A stretch of DNA of 64,000 bases from Cherax quadricarinatus (taxonomy: Eukaryota; Arthropoda; Malacostraca; Decapoda; Parastacidae): the NCBI RefSeq assembly GCF_038502225.1, contig NC_091382.1, positions 13,078,183-13,142,182 of the forward strand. Direction: 5' to 3'. Below the pieces are notes generated by a model, which saw nothing but the letters and a program-made list of their open reading frames with translations, had not been told where the DNA came from and made no database searches. Below, piece by piece: positions 42,207 through 54,499 of this stretch. Both the position numbers and the translations under genes were made by a program. The number at the start of each line of letters is the position of its first letter. The stretch's first letter is position 1.

Positions 42207-44032
42207 TTATGAAGCGAGGAACACTGCAGCAGGCCTGTTGGCCCATACTTAGCAGTTGCTTCACAGATCCATCCCATTAATAGAATATTTGCCCTCATAA
42301 GAACATAAGAACATAAGAACATTAGAAATAAGGAACACTGCAACAGGCCTACTGGTCTATATGAAGGAGCTCCAGTTGTCCCACCGGCTTAAGCCAATGC
42401 CTTGTCCTAGTGAAGTCAGACACGTCACTTAAGGGAGGAGCACGGCATCCGACCTAGTAGCTAGTCAGGTCCAACTCACACCAACACACACCCACTCGTG
42501 TATTTATCCAACCAACTTTTAAGACTACATAATGTCTTAGTGTCTATGACGGTACTCGGAAGTTTGTTCCACTCATCCACAAATCTATTACCAAACCATT
42601 GCTTTCCTATATCCTTCCTGAATCTTATTTTTTCCAATTTAAATTCATTGCTGCGAGTCCTGTCTATGTTAGATATTTTTAGCATGTGGTTTACATACTC
42701 ATTATTAATTCCTGTTTTCAATTTATATACCTCAGTTATATCCACCTTAATTCTACGCCTTTCTAAAGAGTGCAGATTCAGGGCCTCAGTCTATCCTCAT
42801 AGGGAAGATTTCTGATACAGGGGATCAACTTTGTCATCCTCCTCTGTACGTTTTCCAGAGCATTTATATCTATTCTGTAATACTGTGACCAGAACTGTGC
42901 AGCATAATCTAAATGAGGCCTAACCAAGGATGTATAGAGTTGAAGAACAACCTGAGGACTTCTATTATTTATACTTCTAGATATGAAACCAAGAATTCTG
43001 TTAGCTTTATTGCAAACACTAACACACTGTTGTCTTATTTTTAGATTACTACTAACCATAACTCCTAAACCCTTTTTGCAATCCATAATATTAAGGTCTA
43101 CATTATTTAGTTTATATATGGCATGGTTATTTTCCTGCCCAACATTTAGAACTTTGCATTTGTCTATATTAAACTGCGTCTGCCACTTCTCCGACCACTG
43201 CATGAGTTTATTCAAATCATCCTGGAGTGCTCTAATGTCCTCATTAGAATGAATTGGACGGCCTATTTTGGTGTCATCACAAAATCTACTTATGTTGCTA
43301 TTTATTCCCTTATCTGTGTAGTTTATGTAGATTATGAACAACAAGGGTCCCAACAACGACCCCTGTGTTTCACCGCTTGTGACGTGCCCTCATTCGGATT
43401 TCTCACCATTTATGCAAACTCTCTGCTGCCTATTCGTCAACCATGCCTCAACGCAGGAAAAAAATTCTCCTCCTATTCCGTGTGCCTTAAGTTTCCTCAA
43501 TAGCCTCTGATGTGGAATTCTATCAAAAGCCTTACTGAAGTCCATATACACAATATCACATTCATTACCATGATCTACCTCCTCAAATACCTTCATGAAG
43601 AACGTCAATAAATTCGTAAGACAGGAACGCCCCTTTGTAAAACCGTGCTGAGATTCATTAATTAATTTATACCTTTCGAGATGGCTACGAATTGCTTCGG
43701 CAATTATTTATTGCCTAAATTTTTCCACTGTGGAGGTAAGGCTTATTGGTCTATAGTTTGAAGCTAGGGACCTGTCACCTGCCTTGTAAGTAGGTATTAT
43801 ATTTGCCATTTTCCATTTACTAGGCAGTATGCTAGTTTGTAGTGATATGTTAAAAAGATTAGCCAAAGTTATGCTAAGTTCCTCTTTACATTCCTTTAAC
43901 ACCCTTGCAAACAGTTCATCAGGACCTGGGGATTTGTTAGGTTTTAATTTCTCTATTTGTCTTAGGACCATATCACTAGTTACCGCAATCGTACATAGTT
44001 TATTATCGTCATGCTTTACATAATTACATATT
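42207..44032 (-). pseudogene. CR1-type LINE, decayed
   Basis: Minus-strand fragments of reverse transcriptase: N-terminal KPNKSPGPDELFARVLKE and NYRPISLTSTVEK (43971-43708), DFSKAFDRIPHQRLLRKL (43608-43390), palm SRFCDDTKIGRPI with both Asp residues (43356-42778), and C-terminal RKDIGKQWFGNRFVDEWNKLP (42745-42476). At least three frame breaks. The 3' end has 8-base ATAAGAAC direct repeats (42297-42325), a signature of CR1-group LINEs. A second, shorter 3' end lies at 42207-42296, suggesting a duplicated or nested tail. It is 5'-truncated and embedded in the minisatellite. Confidence 0.85.
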
Positions 44033-44268
44033 ACAGGTGCTTGTGATACATATCACTGATGCTTGTGGTTCACACTACTGGTGCTTGTGGTTCACACTAC
44101 TGGTGCTTGTGGTTCACACTACTGGTGCTTGTGGTTCACACTACTGGTGCTTGTGGTTCACACTACTGGTGCTTGTGATTCACAGTGCTGGTGCTTGTGG
44201 TTCACACTACTGGTGCCTGTGGTTCACACTACTTTTGCTTGTGGTTTACACTACTGGTGCTTGTGGTT
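44033..44268. repeat. 22-bp minisatellite, GGTTCACACTACT type
   Basis: About ten 22-base units (CTGGTGCTTGTGGTTCACAC). The BEL/Pao element has inserted in this array; it resumes at 51010. Confidence 0.95.
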
Positions 44269-45335
44269 TGTTGAGAAATGGGATTACCAGTTAAGCTTAA
44301 TTTTAAATTTAAATATAGGGAACACTTAGCTGATAAAAGACAGCAAATCGTCTACACAGCCGCCCCTGCAGACGAGGTCTTGAATTGTTGTCATGATCAT
44401 CTCTCAACGGGCTGTAATGAGCTATAATTTGTAAGATTATAAATTACCCCTAGGGGGTGTTATGTCAGCATATTTCATTCACTGATGGATGACAAACTTA
44501 CTTGTGTGGACTCAAAAGTCCGCACCTAACTGCCGACTATAGGTTGATTACAAACTCCTTGCCACTCAAGAACTGCGCAGTCCCCTGTACTACAAGAAAT
44601 TCGTAACCTACCTTGCTCTTGTAGCGTGAGCTATGGTGTTCTTCACACCTTCGACAGGTATCGGTGACTTGATAGAAGCTGAAGTGTCCTTGGATGTCCA
44701 CGTCTTCCATAGTCTAGGAATACGCACACTGGTACACTATGTTCCACAAGATTTGTCTTTGTTGTTCACAATCTTATCACTAAAGAAGCTGATCACACTT
44801 CTCTTAAGTGTTTATTGTGTTTTATGAGACACTTTGTTCACACCAACGCACAGATCGTTCTTTGTTGGTTATCCTGGCGTCAGTGTCACTCTCAGTAGAG
44901 TCAAAAGTAATCTGAAGATGCCACAACGCCACACGCTGTCACTGCCCCCAGCACAAAGGAAAAGCTGACCTAGTACTTTTGCTTCCTTGCCACTTCCTCG
45001 ATGAAGCAAAGCAGAATGTTTGAGTTTTGCTGTCTTAAGCATAGACAACAATGTCCACTATCTTTACTATGGTAATAAAGTGGGAGCAGGATTTTCCTTA
45101 ATTGTCCTGCTAAGGTAAGAGACGTACTGTCTCTTATTAAAATACACTCTGCAACACTGGACTGCAAGGAGCGGCGGTCGCTAGACCACAGATCGTATAC
45201 TGGTACTGCATCTGGGATCAATTACTCGCTGTAGCAGTAAACAAGATATTTGCCCCTTCTGAGAGGGCTGGGCCCCTCAGGGCTGAAAGGGGCTGAAGGG
45301 GGCTGATACCCCCTCCTGGAGAAAATTTCTCCACA
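44269..45335 (-). repeat. BEL/Pao 3' LTR (putative)
   Basis: Bounded on the minus strand by TGTGGAGAAATTTT (45335) and ...CCATTTCTCAACA (44269), i.e. TG...CA ends, and lying just beyond the pol 3' end. The second LTR needed to confirm the limits was not found. Confidence 0.55.
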
Positions 45336-45366
45336 CTGGGGGTGGCGGAGGTTCGCTGCAGGTAAA

Positions 45367-46089
45367 CTATTCATCACTTAACATTAATTTAATTTTCTCA
45401 CTCGCCACCACTGCTGCTTGTCTTTTCTGAACAGCTTTAGTCTGTGTGGTTTCTGGAGAATCACTAATTTTGTTTTCAACACTTTGTAATTCTAACGGTA
45501 CTAGTTTATTTATTGTCCGCTTATTCACTACACCTTTGCTCAAAACATCAACTGTCCTGATGATTCCATTTGCATCAGGATATATGGTCACAATTTTTCC
45601 AAGTGTTCATTGGGACCTCGGACCATCATTGTCAATAATCACTATGTCACCAGGTCTTAAGGACTTATGATTTTCAGGAACACCAGCTCCATAGAAGTGT
45701 TCTCTCAATGAGGTGAGATAGTCTTCTCGCCAAATTTTCTCCCAACGTTCAGTCACTTTATTAAGGTGTTTGAATTTACGTCTGAGTTGCTCAGGTTCGA
45801 AATAAGTAGGATCTTCTATGATTTCTTCATCATTCATGGGAGGAACAGGTTCAAGCCTTCTGCCATGGAGTAAATGAGATGGACTTAACACTTCTAATTT
45901 GTCCAGATCATCGGTAACATAAGTTAGAGGTCTGTTGTTGACTCTATTTTCAATTTCAGTCACAACTGTACGGAATTCTTCTAAGTCGATTCTTTGACGC
46001 TGAAGAGTCTTCCTTAAACAACGTTATACAATGCCGACCATTCTTTCATAAAATCCGCCGTGCCATGGAGATTTAGGAGGAATGTGTCT
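45367..46089 (-). pseudogene. BEL/Pao integrase C-terminal part (broken)
   Basis: Continues the integrase after a break at 46090: SPWHGGFYERMVGIV (with the catalytic Glu), a stop (TAA) soon after, then ENRVNNRPLTYVTDD and the C-terminal DUF5641-like block (LRPGDIVIIDNDGPRSQ, stop), then TIYPDANGIIRTVDV to 45367. At least two in-frame stops. Confidence 0.8.
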
Positions 46090-49080
46090 TCAACGACAAC
46101 TGCGTTGATTCAGCATCTGTTGTACTTCTGGTTGATCAAAGATCTTGCTTATATAAGCAGCACCAGCAACAAAATTCGTTGCATTATCTGAAATCATCAG
46201 TCTGGGACATGCCCTTCTGGCTGCAATCCTTCTGAATAATTTGATAAAGGTTTCAGCAGACATGTCAGTGGCTACTTCTAGATGTACTGCTCTAGTTGTA
46301 GCACAAGTGAACAAACAGATGTACACCTTGATGGGAACTTTGTCAACTGTTTTGGTTAAAATTATTGGTCCAGTGTAATCTACACCTGTCACCTCAAATG
46401 GAGTGATATGACAAACTCTTTCAGAGGGATATGGAGGTGGACCTGGATACTGATATACTCGCATATCGTAGTGACGAGAAATAATACAGTCCTTTATTTG
46501 TTTTTTCACACTTTGTCGACCTTGAGGTATCCAGTAGGATTGTCGTATATGACAAAGTGTGTCAGCTACCCCATCATGTAACACGTTACTGTGGGCGTTT
46601 TGCACAATCAGTTTTGTTAGCCAATGATTCTTGGGGATTAATATTGGATGTATGGCTTCTTTAGGTAGTGAAGAATTATGAATTCTTCCTCGACATCTTA
46701 TAATCTTTTCTGAGTCGAGATAAAGTCCTAAAGAATTAATCATGACAGGTTTCTTTGGGGATTTATCTTGTGTTTCTAGAAATTTATATTCTGTAGAGAA
46801 AACATCTTTCTGTATTAGTTTCACCCAGTATTTAATAGGTTCAAGATATTCATAATCAGGTTTTATTCCTTTAATGTATTTAAAGACAAGAGCTGTAACT
46901 CTTAAGAGTTTACCCAAAGATGAGTATTTAGATCCATCAATGACTATTTCTGTTGTGTCTGTAGTATTTACACAACTTATTTCTGCTGTGTTCAAGCAGA
47001 CTGTTTCTTCCGGCATAATGAGAGCTTTTTGCTGAGGCCAGTTATTTTCATTAGAGAGCCAGTTCGGTCCGTGGAGCCATAATTTATTATCCACAAATTT
47101 CTTGAGTAGGACACCACGTGACAACATGTCAGCTGGATTCTCTTGGGTAGAGACGTGGAGAAAGAGATAATCTCTCTGCATCTCTTTTATTTCTGCTACT
47201 CTGTTCTGTACATAGACGAGCTTACTCTTATTATTTCTTAACCACTGGAGAACTGCTTCATTATCACTCCAGATCACGGTTTTTTCAATAGTGAGATGAT
47301 CAAGTACTTTGTTGAGATAGACAGCTAATTTTGTACCTACATAGAGTGCTGTCAGTTCCAATTGTGGTACTGTTCTGACCTTCAAGGGTGCTACCCTGGC
47401 CTTTGAAGTAATTAGTGTACTTCCTTCAGCATTACTCATGTAAGCTACAGCGCCATAACCTCTGGTTGACGCATCACAGAACACATGTAATGTGTAATTG
47501 TTTCCCTCTTGACCTATTTGTCTGGGAAGTTTAATTTGATGAAGTTGTTTAAACTCCTTGGATATTTCATCCCATGCTTGACTCATTTCTAGAGGCAAGT
47601 TCTCATCCCATCCAATTTTGAGTTTCCATGCATCTTGCATAAGCATTTTACCCTTTATGGTAATTGGTGAGACGAGTCCTAGAGGATCAAAACATTGTGA
47701 TACCTCTGACAGTAAACTACGTTTAGTGAGTGTACTGCATGATTTATTGTTTATCTTTTTGAGACTCAAAGTATCTTCCTGTGTGTTCCAATTAAGTCCC
47801 AGCATATTGTTGCAATCAGGAATTTCAGTTTCAGGGAAATCTTCTTTGATAAGTTCCCTTAATTGCTTTGAATTTGTATTCCACATCCTTAGAGGCATAT
47901 TTGCTTCTTTCATCTCCTTGTTAGCTTCTCTGTATAAGGATTTCAAATTCTCCTCTTTATTCACAGTACCTTGAAGACTGTCCACATAGAAACTTTTCTT
48001 TAAGATTTCTTTGAAGGGACTTTCAGATTTCTTCAAATGTGTATTTAGAGTAGCTTCTAGTAAGAATGGAGAGGATGTTGCACCAAATAATACTGATTTG
48101 AAACGATAAGTTTTCACAGGACTTTGAGGATCATGTGGATTTTCAGGCCACAAGAATCGAGTATAATCTGTATCTATTTCTTGTAGTCCTACTCTTAAGA
48201 ATGCTTTGGAAATATCAGCCGTGTAGGCATATGGGTTTGTGCGAAATTTCGTAAGCACGTCTCCAAGCTTCTCAGTTAGTGAGGGTCCAGTCATCAGACA
48301 ATCATTAAGACTTGCTACATCTTTATTTGCACGTGCGCTGCAATTATATACAACACGTAGGGGAGTGGTTTCAGAATCTTTTCTGACTCCATGGTGCGGG
48401 AGATAATGAACGTCTGTCTTCAACTTATCTTCGACTATTTCCTCAATGAATTTATTGTCCAACTGTTCTTGTATGATATTATCATAAACAGTCAGTAGCT
48501 CTGGATTCTTCCTGAGCTCATGTATTTGTGCTTTCATCTGTCCGAAAGCCATGCGATAATTTCTAGGCAGATGTGGTGGATTTAATTTCCATGGTAACCT
48601 AACCCAATACTGTCCATCTTCATATTTGACAGTGTCCAAATATTGGTTATAAGTCTGAGACTCTTGTGGGCTTGGTTTATTTACATCAATACCTATCGCA
48701 TCTAAATCCCACAACTTATCAACTGGTGCATTCATTTCTTCCAGTAATGATAATTTTTGCTGTGGTACATGATCAGCGGTTATTCTCGTAACTAGTACAT
48801 TTTCCACTGAATCAATATCAGCTTCTTTCCCACTTTGAGAGGGAATGGGACCACATATCATGTGGCCTCCTGCAGTTTTCAGCAAGTGAACATCATGTTT
48901 ACTTACTATATTTTGCACAAAATAGTGATAATAATCACTTCCAATGATTAAATCAATTGGACTAATAGTGTCCGTCTGTATGTCAGGACAGGCTAACTTG
49001 ACCTTAGCTGCTTTCAGTACTGCAACTGTTTCTTTTAATCCCTGGATCTGCACAGACTTAGGCAAAACATCTACTACCAC
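46090..49080 (-). pseudogene. BEL/Pao pol (protease remnant, RT, RNase H, integrase core)
   Basis: 996 codons open. Order: end of aspartic protease (IGSDYYHYFVQ), Pao-type reverse transcriptase (RVVYNCSARANKDVASLNDC, YTADISKAFLRVGLQ), RNase H (FCDASTRGYGAVAYMS, LELTALYVGTKLA, VIWSDNEAVLQWL), a zinc-binding region (NAHSNVLHDGV) and the integrase core (GVDYTGPII, MISDNATNFVAG). The RT active site reads FYVDSLQG instead of the usual YVDD, so the second catalytic Asp is replaced by Ser. In the zinc region CIISRHYD lacks the second Cys usual in this family. A stop follows after the integrase core. Confidence 0.9.
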
Positions 49081-49241
49081 AGCTTCTACTGTCTTTTTCC
49101 TGTTTCCTAGACCAACAGTGATTCTGGCTAGGTCATATGTCTGTTTACCAGAATTGTGGAAAAACCAGCTATATCTAACTGTATTTTGGCATAGGGATGT
49201 TTATTCAGTTTCTGCAACACTGATCTTCTTATGAAGGACCT

Positions 49242-49544
49242 TTATGAGCCTTGATCAAATAGTGTTAGCACGTTTGTTTTATGTAATTTATTAGATAACT
49301 CAACTCGAGCTATCGGGAGAGCAGTTGCTTTAAACTTATCTCTCACATTTAATGCTGTTGCTTGTTGACTTCCTGATTCTGTGGAAGTCTTCTGCTGTTC
49401 AGCAAAAGTATTTGGGCATAATGCTGTATGATGCATACCCTTGCATTTAAAACACTTCTTCAGTGAGCATTTTCCTCCCTTGTGTTCACCTAAACACTTG
49501 ATGCACCTTTTCAGCTGATGAACACGTTGTTTACGTGCCTCCAT
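49242..49544 (-). pseudogene. BEL/Pao zinc knuckles and protease start
   Basis: Contains CIKCLGEHKGGKC and CFKCKGMHHTALC, two CCHC-like knuckles, then VLTLFDQGS, the aspartic protease active site (D-x-G-S), and a stop immediately after. The frame would otherwise run on toward the pol fragment. Confidence 0.8.
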
Positions 49545-49816
49545 TGATGTGTATTGATTACAATACTGTGCCCAATGTGTTCCATCACAAAGTACACATT
49601 TTGGAGTACGTTTATGTATGACAGTCTATTTACTGTCTGTTGTATTCACAGCTTGATAAATGTCTATATGGGATTTCCCATTCTGTCGTTAGTGGGAGTA
49701 GGTATACTCTTTTTATACTGAGTTGAAGGTTTGTTATCCACGGGATTTGTGGATTTTTCATCTTGTCTCGTTGCTTGCATGCATGAAACTATTGTTTGTA
49801 AACCATTGCTAATTTC

Positions 49817-50653
49817 CTAACAAGTGAAATAGCGTTTATTGAACATAATATTTAATCGTTCAATAGTTTGTGGTGACAACTTATCTTGTACAATACCACT
49901 GATAAACCAATCACATTGTCTTAGGTCATATTTAGCATCTAGAGATCTGAGACTATTGTCTAATGTGATTCTAAATGCCTGTAAGTCTGAACAACAATGT
50001 TTGGGTGGCTTCAAGCTTGATATTATGACTGCATGTCTAACTCTGGCCTTGTCAGCATCAAAGAAATTGTCTGCTAAGACACGTAAGGCTATTTGATAAT
50101 TGCCTTTAACCACTGGAAATGACTTAATCAGTTCATTGGGTTCTCCCTTCACAAGACATTTAAGATAATTGAACTTAGCAATCTCATCTATGTCAGTTCG
50201 TGAATTTACTATGGACTGAAACCCATTAATGAATTCTTCGTAATTATGACCTTGGAAAATAGGTAATGACAAGGTAGGTAAGCTTGGTAATGGGACACGT
50301 CTTGTTGTTACAGGTGTAACAGGTGTTTGACCACTAGTTACAGTAGGTCTCTGTGACAGAGTTTTGCTGCAGATAGCCTGTACTCCTGTCCACCTTAATT
50401 GTTGATTACTAAAAGTATCCAAAACATTTTTAATTTCATCCTCAGATGGATCTGATTCAAGAAATTAATTTTCATAATGAGTATAGTCTGAATTAATTAT
50501 TTCCAGACGTTGTATAAGTAATTCAAATTTGACCTCAAGATTATCAAAATCTATGTTTGTTTCTTGAGTTAATCCTATACAGACTGAAATTAGATTTTCT
50601 AATTGTGTAATCTTAGTCTGTAAAGACTGAAACTGAGTTTTCAAACAAGCCAT
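49817..50653 (-). pseudogene. BEL/Pao gag remnant (DUF1759-like)
   Basis: Starts ACLKTQFQSLQTKITQLENL (50653-50465), interrupted by a stop, then resumes (50422-49817) with LPTLSLPIFQGHNYEEFING...FNYLKCLVKGEPNELI and RHAVIISSLKPPKH, typical of Pao-type gag. It ends in another stop at 49817. Confidence 0.8.
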
Positions 50654-51009
50654 TTTAATGTTATACTGAAAATTCTAGCACCACACTTAGAGTGTTTAAA
50701 AAACACTGTACTGCTATAAACAGCTGAGTTTTTGTCATGCTTAAGTCAGCAATATTCGAGTTAAACACTACTGACCTACTAAGCTTAACCTCAGGGTCAA
50801 TGACCATGAAGGGTACACAGTACATGTGGCTGGTGTTTATGGCTTGAGTTTGCTGTGTCAGCCTGACCACGATGATTAATCGTAAATAACGATGTTATAC
50901 ACTTCATTCACTATACACTATAAATGTCACTGTATAACTGTAAATCACACGTGAATATTACTTACACATATATAAATGTCACTGTTAATATGTATTTGAA
51001 AGCTTAGGT

Positions 51010-51955
51010 TCACACTACTGGTGCTTGTGGTTCACACTACTGGTGTTTGTGGCTCACAATACTGGTGCTTGTGGTTCACACTACTGGTGTTTGTGGTTCA
51101 TAATACTGGTGCTTGTGGTTCACACTACTGGTGCTTGTGGTTCACACTACTGGTGTTTGTGGCTCACAATACTGGTGCTTGTGGTTCACACTACTGGTGT
51201 TTGTGGTTCATAATACTGGTGCTTGTGGTTCACACTACTGGTGCTTGTGGTTCACACTACTGGTGTTTGTGGCTCACAATACTGGTGCTTGTGGTTCACA
51301 CTACTGGTGTTTGTGGTTCATAATACTGGTGCTTGTGGTTCACACTACTGGTGCTTGTGGTTCACACTACTGGTGTTTGTGGCTCACAATACTGGTGCTT
51401 GTGGTTCACACTACTGGTGTTTGTGGTTCATAATACTGGTGCTTGTGGTTCACACTACTGGTGCTTGTGGTTCACACTACTGGTGTTTGTGGCTCACAAT
51501 ACTGGTGCTTGTGGTTCACACTACTGGTGTTTGTGGTTCATAATACTGGTGCTTGTGGTTCTCACTACTGGTGCTTGTGGTTCACACTACTGGTGTTTGT
51601 GGCTCACAATACTGGTGCTTGTGGTTCACACTACTGGTGTTTGTGGTTCATAATACTGGTGCTTGTGGTTCACACTACTGGTGCTTGTGGTTCACACTAC
51701 TGGTGTTTGTGGCTCACAATACTGGTGCTTGTGGTTCACACTACTGGTGTTTGTGGTTCACACTACTGGTGCTTGTGGTTCACACTACTGGTGTTTGTGG
51801 CTCACAATACTGGTGCTTGTGGTTCACACTACTGGTGTTTGTGGTTCATAATACTGGTGCTTGTGGTTCACACTACTGGTGCTTGTGGTTCACACTACTG
51901 GTGTTTGTGGATCACAATACTGGTGCTTGTGGTTTACACAACTGGTTTTTGTGGT
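51010..51955. repeat. 22-bp minisatellite with 110-bp higher-order repeat
   Basis: Five 22-base variants (GCTTGTGGTTCACACTACTG twice, then GTTTGTGGCTCACAATACTG, the first again, then GTTTGTGGTTCATAATACTG) recur as a block of 110 bases about eight times almost without change. Recent expansion of the block is implied. Confidence 0.96.
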
Positions 51956-54412
51956 CACACTGCTGGTGCTTGTGGTTCACTCTACTGGTGATCGTGGTTC
52001 ACTGTACTGGTGATCATGGGTCACTCTACTGGTGATCGTGGTTCACTGTACTGGTGATCGTGGTTCACTCTACTGGTGATCGTGGTTCACTGTACTGGTG
52101 ATCATGGGTCACTCTACTGGTGATCGTGGTTCACTGTACTGGTGATCGTGGTTCACTCTACTGGTGATCGTGGTTCACTGTACTGGTGATCATGGGTCAC
52201 TCTACTGGTGATCGTGGTTCACTGTACTGGTGATCGTGGTTCACTCTACTGGTGATCGTGGTTCACTGTACTGGTGATCATGGGTCACTCTACTGGTGAT
52301 CGTGGTTCACTGTACTGGTGATCGTGGTTCACTGTACTGGTGATCATGGGTCACTCTACTGGTGATCGTGGTTCACTGTACTGGTGATCGTGGTTCACTC
52401 TACTTGTGATCGTGGTTCACTGTACTGGTGATCATGAGTCACTCTACTGGTGATCGTGGTTCACTGTACTGGTGATCGTGGTTCACTGTACTGGTGATCA
52501 TGGGTCACTCTACTGGTAATCGTGGTTCACTGTACTGGTGATCGTGGTTCACTCTACTGGTGATCGTGGTTCACTGCACTGGTGATCATGGGTCACTCTA
52601 CTGGTGATCGTGGTTCACTGTACTGGTGATCGTGGTTCACTGTACTGGTGATCATGGGTCACTCTACTGGTGATCGTGATTCACTGTACTGGTGATCGTG
52701 GTTCACTCTACTGGTGATCGTGGTTCACTGTACTGGTGATCGTGGGTCACTCTACTGGTGGTCGTGGTTCACTCTACTGGTGATCGTGGTTCACTGTACT
52801 GGTGATCATGGGTCACTCTACTGGTGATCGTGGTTCACTGTACTGGTGATCGTGGTTCACTCTTCTGGTGATCGTGGTTCACTGTACTGGTGATCATGGG
52901 TCACTCTACTGGTGATCGTGGTTCACTGTACTGGTGATCGTGGTTCACTCTACTGGTGATCATGGGTCACTCTACTGGTGATCGTGGTTCACTGTACTGG
53001 TGATCGTGGTTCACTCTACTGGTGATCGTGGTTCACTGTACTGGTGATCGTGGGTCACTCTACTGGTGGTCGTGGTTCACTCTACTGGTGATCGTGGTTC
53101 ACTGTACTGGTGATCATGGGTCACTCTACTGGTGATCGTGGTTCACTGTACTGGTGATCGTGGTTCACTCTACTGGTGATCGTGGTTCACTGTACTGGTG
53201 ATCATGGGTCACTCTACTGGTGATCGTGGTTCACTGTACTGGTGATCGTGGTTCACTGTACTGGTGATCGTGGTTCACTGTACTGGTGATCGTGGTTCAC
53301 TGTACTGGTGATCGTGGGTCACTCTACTGGTGGTCGTGGTTCACTGTACTGGTGGTCGTGGTTCACTGTACTGGTGATCGTGGGTCACTCTACTGGTAGT
53401 CGTGGTTCACTGTACTGGTGATCGTGGTTCACTGTACTGGTGATCGTGGGTCACTCTGCTGGTGATCGTGGTTCACTGTACTGGTGATCGTGGTTCACTC
53501 TACTGGTGATCGTGGTTCCCTGTACTGGTGATCGTGGTTCACTCTACTGGTGGTCGTGGTTCACTCTACTGGTGATCGTGGTTCACTGTACTGGTGATCG
53601 TGGTTCACTCTGCTGGTGGTCGTGGTTCACTCTACTGGTGATCGTGGTTCACTGTACTGGTGATCGTAGTTCACTCTACTGGTGGTCGTGGTTCACTGTA
53701 CTGGTGATCGTGGTTCACTGTAATGGTGATCATGGGTCACTCTACTGGTGATCGTGGTTCACTGTACTGGTGATCGTGGGTCACTCTACTGGTGATCGTG
53801 GTTCACTGTACTGGTGATCGTGGTTCACTGTACTGGTGATCGTGGTTCACTGTACTGGTGATCGTGGTTCACTGTACTGGTGATCGTGGTTCACTGTACT
53901 GGTGATCGTGGGTCACTCTACTGGTGATCGTGGTTCACTGTACTGGTGATCGTGGTTCACTGTACTGGTGATCGTGGTTCACTGTACTGGTGATCGTGGT
54001 TCACTCTACTGGTGATCGTGGTTCACTGTACTGGTGATCGTGGTTCACTGTACTGGTGGTCGTGGTTCACTGTACTGGTGATCGTGGTTCACTGTACTGG
54101 TGATCGTGGTTCACTGTACTGGTGGTCGTGGTTCACTGTACTGGTGATCGTGGGTCACTCTACTGGTGATCGTGGTTCACTGTACTGGTGATCGTGGTTC
54201 ACTGTACTGGTGATCGTGGTTCACTGTACTGGTGATCGTGGTTCACTGTACTGGTGATCGAGGTTCACTGTACTGGTGATCGTGGTTCACTGTACTGGTG
54301 ATCGTGGTTCACTGTACTGGTGATCGTGGTTCACTGTACTGGTGATCGTGGTTCACTGTACTGGTGGTCGTGGTTCACTGTACTGGTGATCGTGGTTCAC
54401 TCTACTGGGGCT
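51956..54412. repeat. 22-bp minisatellite, TGATCGTGGTTCACTGTACTGG type
   Basis: More than 100 units containing TGATCGTGGTTCACT and GTACTGG, alternating with TCTACTGG and GATCATGGGTCACT variants. Abrupt change of variant from the neighbouring array at 51956, same unit length and phase. Confidence 0.97.
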
Positions 54413-54499
54413 TGTAATTCATGTTACTGGTCCTTAGTGTTCAAACTACTGATGTTTTTGTTTTATATATTACATGTGTTTATGGTTCACACTACAAAT

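Larger units (their letters stand above)
44269..51009 (-). mobile_element. BEL/Pao LTR retrotransposon, decayed, one LTR
   Basis: Minus-strand order gag - protease - reverse transcriptase - RNase H - integrase, ending in one LTR at the left. No matching LTR is visible at the 5' (right) end: the sequence 50654-51009 differs from 44269-45335, so the element is 5'-truncated or recombined. Several stops and one catalytic change make it inactive. It lies inside the 22-bp minisatellite. Confidence 0.88.

Noticed and set aside
51021..54400. Open frames of 60-180 codons (LVVHTTGACGSHYWC-type repeats)
   Set aside because: They are translations of the 22-bp minisatellite, exist in several frames and have no non-repeat sequence.
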